DNA of 64,000 nucleotides from Pseudomonas sp. HS6 (GTDB lineage Bacteria; Pseudomonadota; Gammaproteobacteria; Pseudomonadales; Pseudomonadaceae). The notes beneath the pieces are model-generated. The model was not told where the DNA came from and ran no database searches. It was given only the letters and a program-made list of their open reading frames with translations. This document shows, one piece after another, positions 63,015 through 64,000 of this stretch (positions are counted from its first letter, which is position 1; the number at the start of each line of letters is the position of its first letter). Position numbers and translations under genes: made by a program. The stretch is from assembly GCF_023375815.1 (NCBI RefSeq), contig NZ_CP067412.1, positions 2,356,001 to 2,420,000 on the forward strand, written 5' to 3'.

Positions 63015-63857
63015 TCAACCCTTCATCGCCTGAGCCAACAGCGGCAACAACGCCTCACAAGACGCCTCAATCTTCAAATCGAGCAACTCATCCGCCCGGG
63101 TCTTCCCCAGATTGATCGCAATCAACGGCTTGCCCCGATCCGCGATCACCCGGCACAAGCGAAACGCCGAATACGCCATCAACGACGAGCCAATCACCAG
63201 CATCCCGGCGGCATTCTCCGCCGCCGCCATGGCCCGGGCTGCCGTAGGTTGCGCCACGTTCTCACCAAAAAACACCACATCCGGCTTCATCCGTTCGCCT
63301 TCGCAATGCGGACAATGCGGCACCTGGAAACGTGCCTCGAAGGCCGGGTCGAGCAAGGTATCGCCGTCCGGCGCCTGCACGGCATCGACACCCGCCAGAT
63401 ACGGATTCTGCGTCTCCATCAATTGCTGAATCGAATCCCGCTCGCTGCGCTGACCACAATCCAGACACAGCACCCGATGCAGGCTGCCGTGCAGTTCGAT
63501 GACATCGTGGCTGCCGGCCTGATCGTGCAAGGTATCGACATTCTGGGTGATCAGGCCGCCGATCCGGCCGTGGCTTTGCAGGCTGGCCAGAGCCTCGTGA
63601 GCCGCATTCGGCTGGGCCTGACGCACACGGGGCCAGCCGAGCATCGCTCGGGCCCAGTAGCGGCGACGCGACTCGGGGGCCGACAGAAATTCCTGATACA
63701 TCATCGGCTGCCGGCCCCGGCGTACGCCGTTGGTATCGCGGTAATCGGGGATGCCCGACGGCGTGCTGATACCGGCGCCGGTCAGGACCACGAAATCACC
63801 GTCGGCCATGGCCTGTTGCAGGTAATCGAGATGTTCGTCGAGGGGGCGGTCGAGCAT
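63015..63857 (-). CDS. Sir2 family NAD-dependent protein deacylase
   Basis: A 280-residue sirtuin. NAD-binding motifs are GAGISTPSGIPDYRD and TQNVDTLHDQAG, with catalytic His in ELHGSLH. Zinc cysteines are in VLCLDCGQR and VPHCPHCEGER, and the C-terminal part has VIGSSLMAYSAFRL. It removes acyl groups from lysine with NAD. ATG 63857 is chosen because MLDRPLDEHLDYLQQ gives the family N-terminus; the frame opens earlier. Confidence 0.94.
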   Translation of the reverse strand: MLDRPLDEHLDYLQQAMADGDFVVLTGAGISTPSGIPDYRDTNGVRRGRQPMMYQEFLSAPESRRRYWARAMLGWPRVRQAQPNAAHEALASLQSHGRIGGLITQNVDTLHDQAGSHDVIELHGSLHRVLCLDCGQRSERDSIQQLMETQNPYLAGVDAVQAPDGDTLLDPAFEARFQVPHCPHCEGERMKPDVVFFGENVAQPTAARAMAAAENAAGMLVIGSSLMAYSAFRLCRVIADRGKPLIAINLGKTRADELLDLKIEASCEALLPLLAQAMKG

Positions 63858-63903
63858 GGTCAGCGCTCCGCAGGCTGTGAGTGCCTTGCAGGTTAGCACT
63901 GCC

Positions 63904-63926
63904 GGGCGCCTCTTATGGAGGCGCCC
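63904..63926. other. Nine-bp GC hairpin between Sir2 and the next gene
   Basis: GGGCGCCTC/GAGGCGCCC with a five-base loop. There is no T tract on either strand, so it is not a standard rho-independent terminator; it may protect the 3' end of the upstream transcript. Confidence 0.5.
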
Positions 63927-63936
63927 GCTGCGACGT

Positions 63937-64000
63937 TTACTTGCGTGCCTCCAGAATCAGGTTGAACGGCGTCTGCGTCGCCCGCCGGAACTGCTTGAAC
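63937..64000 (-). CDS. C-terminal end of a gene continuing outside the window
   Basis: Twenty-one codons and one extra base end at TAA 63939-63937, and the last residues read FKQFRRATQTPFNLILEARK. The good codon use and the hairpin just downstream indicate a true gene end. The family cannot be named from this fragment, although such tails occur in SAM-dependent methyltransferases. Confidence 0.6.
   Translation of the reverse strand, partial: FKQFRRATQTPFNLILEARK

Noticed and set aside
1..64000. CRISPR array, tRNA, rRNA, prophage or insertion sequence
   Set aside because: No regularly spaced repeats, no tRNA-like cloverleaf noticed by eye, and no transposase, integrase or phage structural genes were seen.

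Overview
The window is a 64 kb piece of a high-GC Gammaproteobacterial chromosome. Gene content points to Pseudomonas, most likely the P. fluorescens group: pdxB, norM, tusA, rlmM and acnA in one block, a quinohemoprotein amine dehydrogenase (QHNDH) locus, aerobic cobF, an aotJ/aotO-like pair, and REP doublets built on the gctggcaagccagctcccac / gtgggagcgagcttgctcgc type that is common in this group. No plasmid, phage, insertion sequence, rRNA, tRNA or CRISPR array was seen.

Region by region. 1-9.3 kb is housekeeping: the 5' part of an ABC exporter, a small conserved protein, pdxB, a MATE pump, tusA, rlmM and acnA. 9.3-12.4 kb holds an aminoglycoside-phosphotransferase-like kinase with an SRPBCC protein, an ADP-ribosylglycohydrolase and an LprI-like secreted protein. 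12.5-27.5 kb is an amine-oxidation locus. It has the three QHNDH structural subunits (qhpA, qhpC, qhpB), the radical-SAM crosslinking enzyme (qhpD), the leader protease (qhpE), the ABC exporter (qhpF), the FAD hydroxylase (qhpG), an aldehyde dehydrogenase with a textbook sigma-54 promoter, and an AcoR-type sigma-54 activator. A cysteine-containing amidohydrolase and two tiny membrane proteins sit inside this locus. 27.7-36.5 kb has two homologous divergons, each an MHS-type transporter facing a LysR regulator. One is followed by a hydantoinase/carbamoylase and an HDAC-family hydrolase, the other by a class II aldolase and a 2-hydroxyacid dehydrogenase.

36.5-40.2 kb has a stand-alone PBP2, a small protein behind a strongly structured RNA leader, and an oxaloacetate decarboxylase-like enzyme. 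40.3-47.6 kb is an RpiR-headed set: isochorismatase-fold hydrolase, glutamine-synthetase-like ligase, N-formylglutamate amidohydrolase, amino-acid permease, and a pair resembling arginine N-succinyltransferase subunits. 47.6-53 kb holds a structured leader ahead of a phosphatase-cobF pair, an AraC/GlxA-type regulator facing a rhodanese, and an arginine-type periplasmic binding protein with an apparent ArgR box, followed by an aotO-like protein. 53-64 kb has an esterase, small envelope proteins, mntH, LysR regulators, the acetoacetate set atoD-atoA-atoB, and a Sir2 deacylase.

The QHNDH locus is the most coherent functional unit: periplasmic amines are deaminated by QhpABC, the aldehyde is oxidised by the cytoplasmic dehydrogenase, and QhpDEFG build and export the crosslinked gamma subunit. 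The least explained parts are the amidohydrolase and small membrane proteins inside this locus, the structured RNA leader at 38.7-38.9 kb, the leader/terminator at 47.6-47.8 kb, and the 40-47 kb acyl/glutamyl-transfer cluster.
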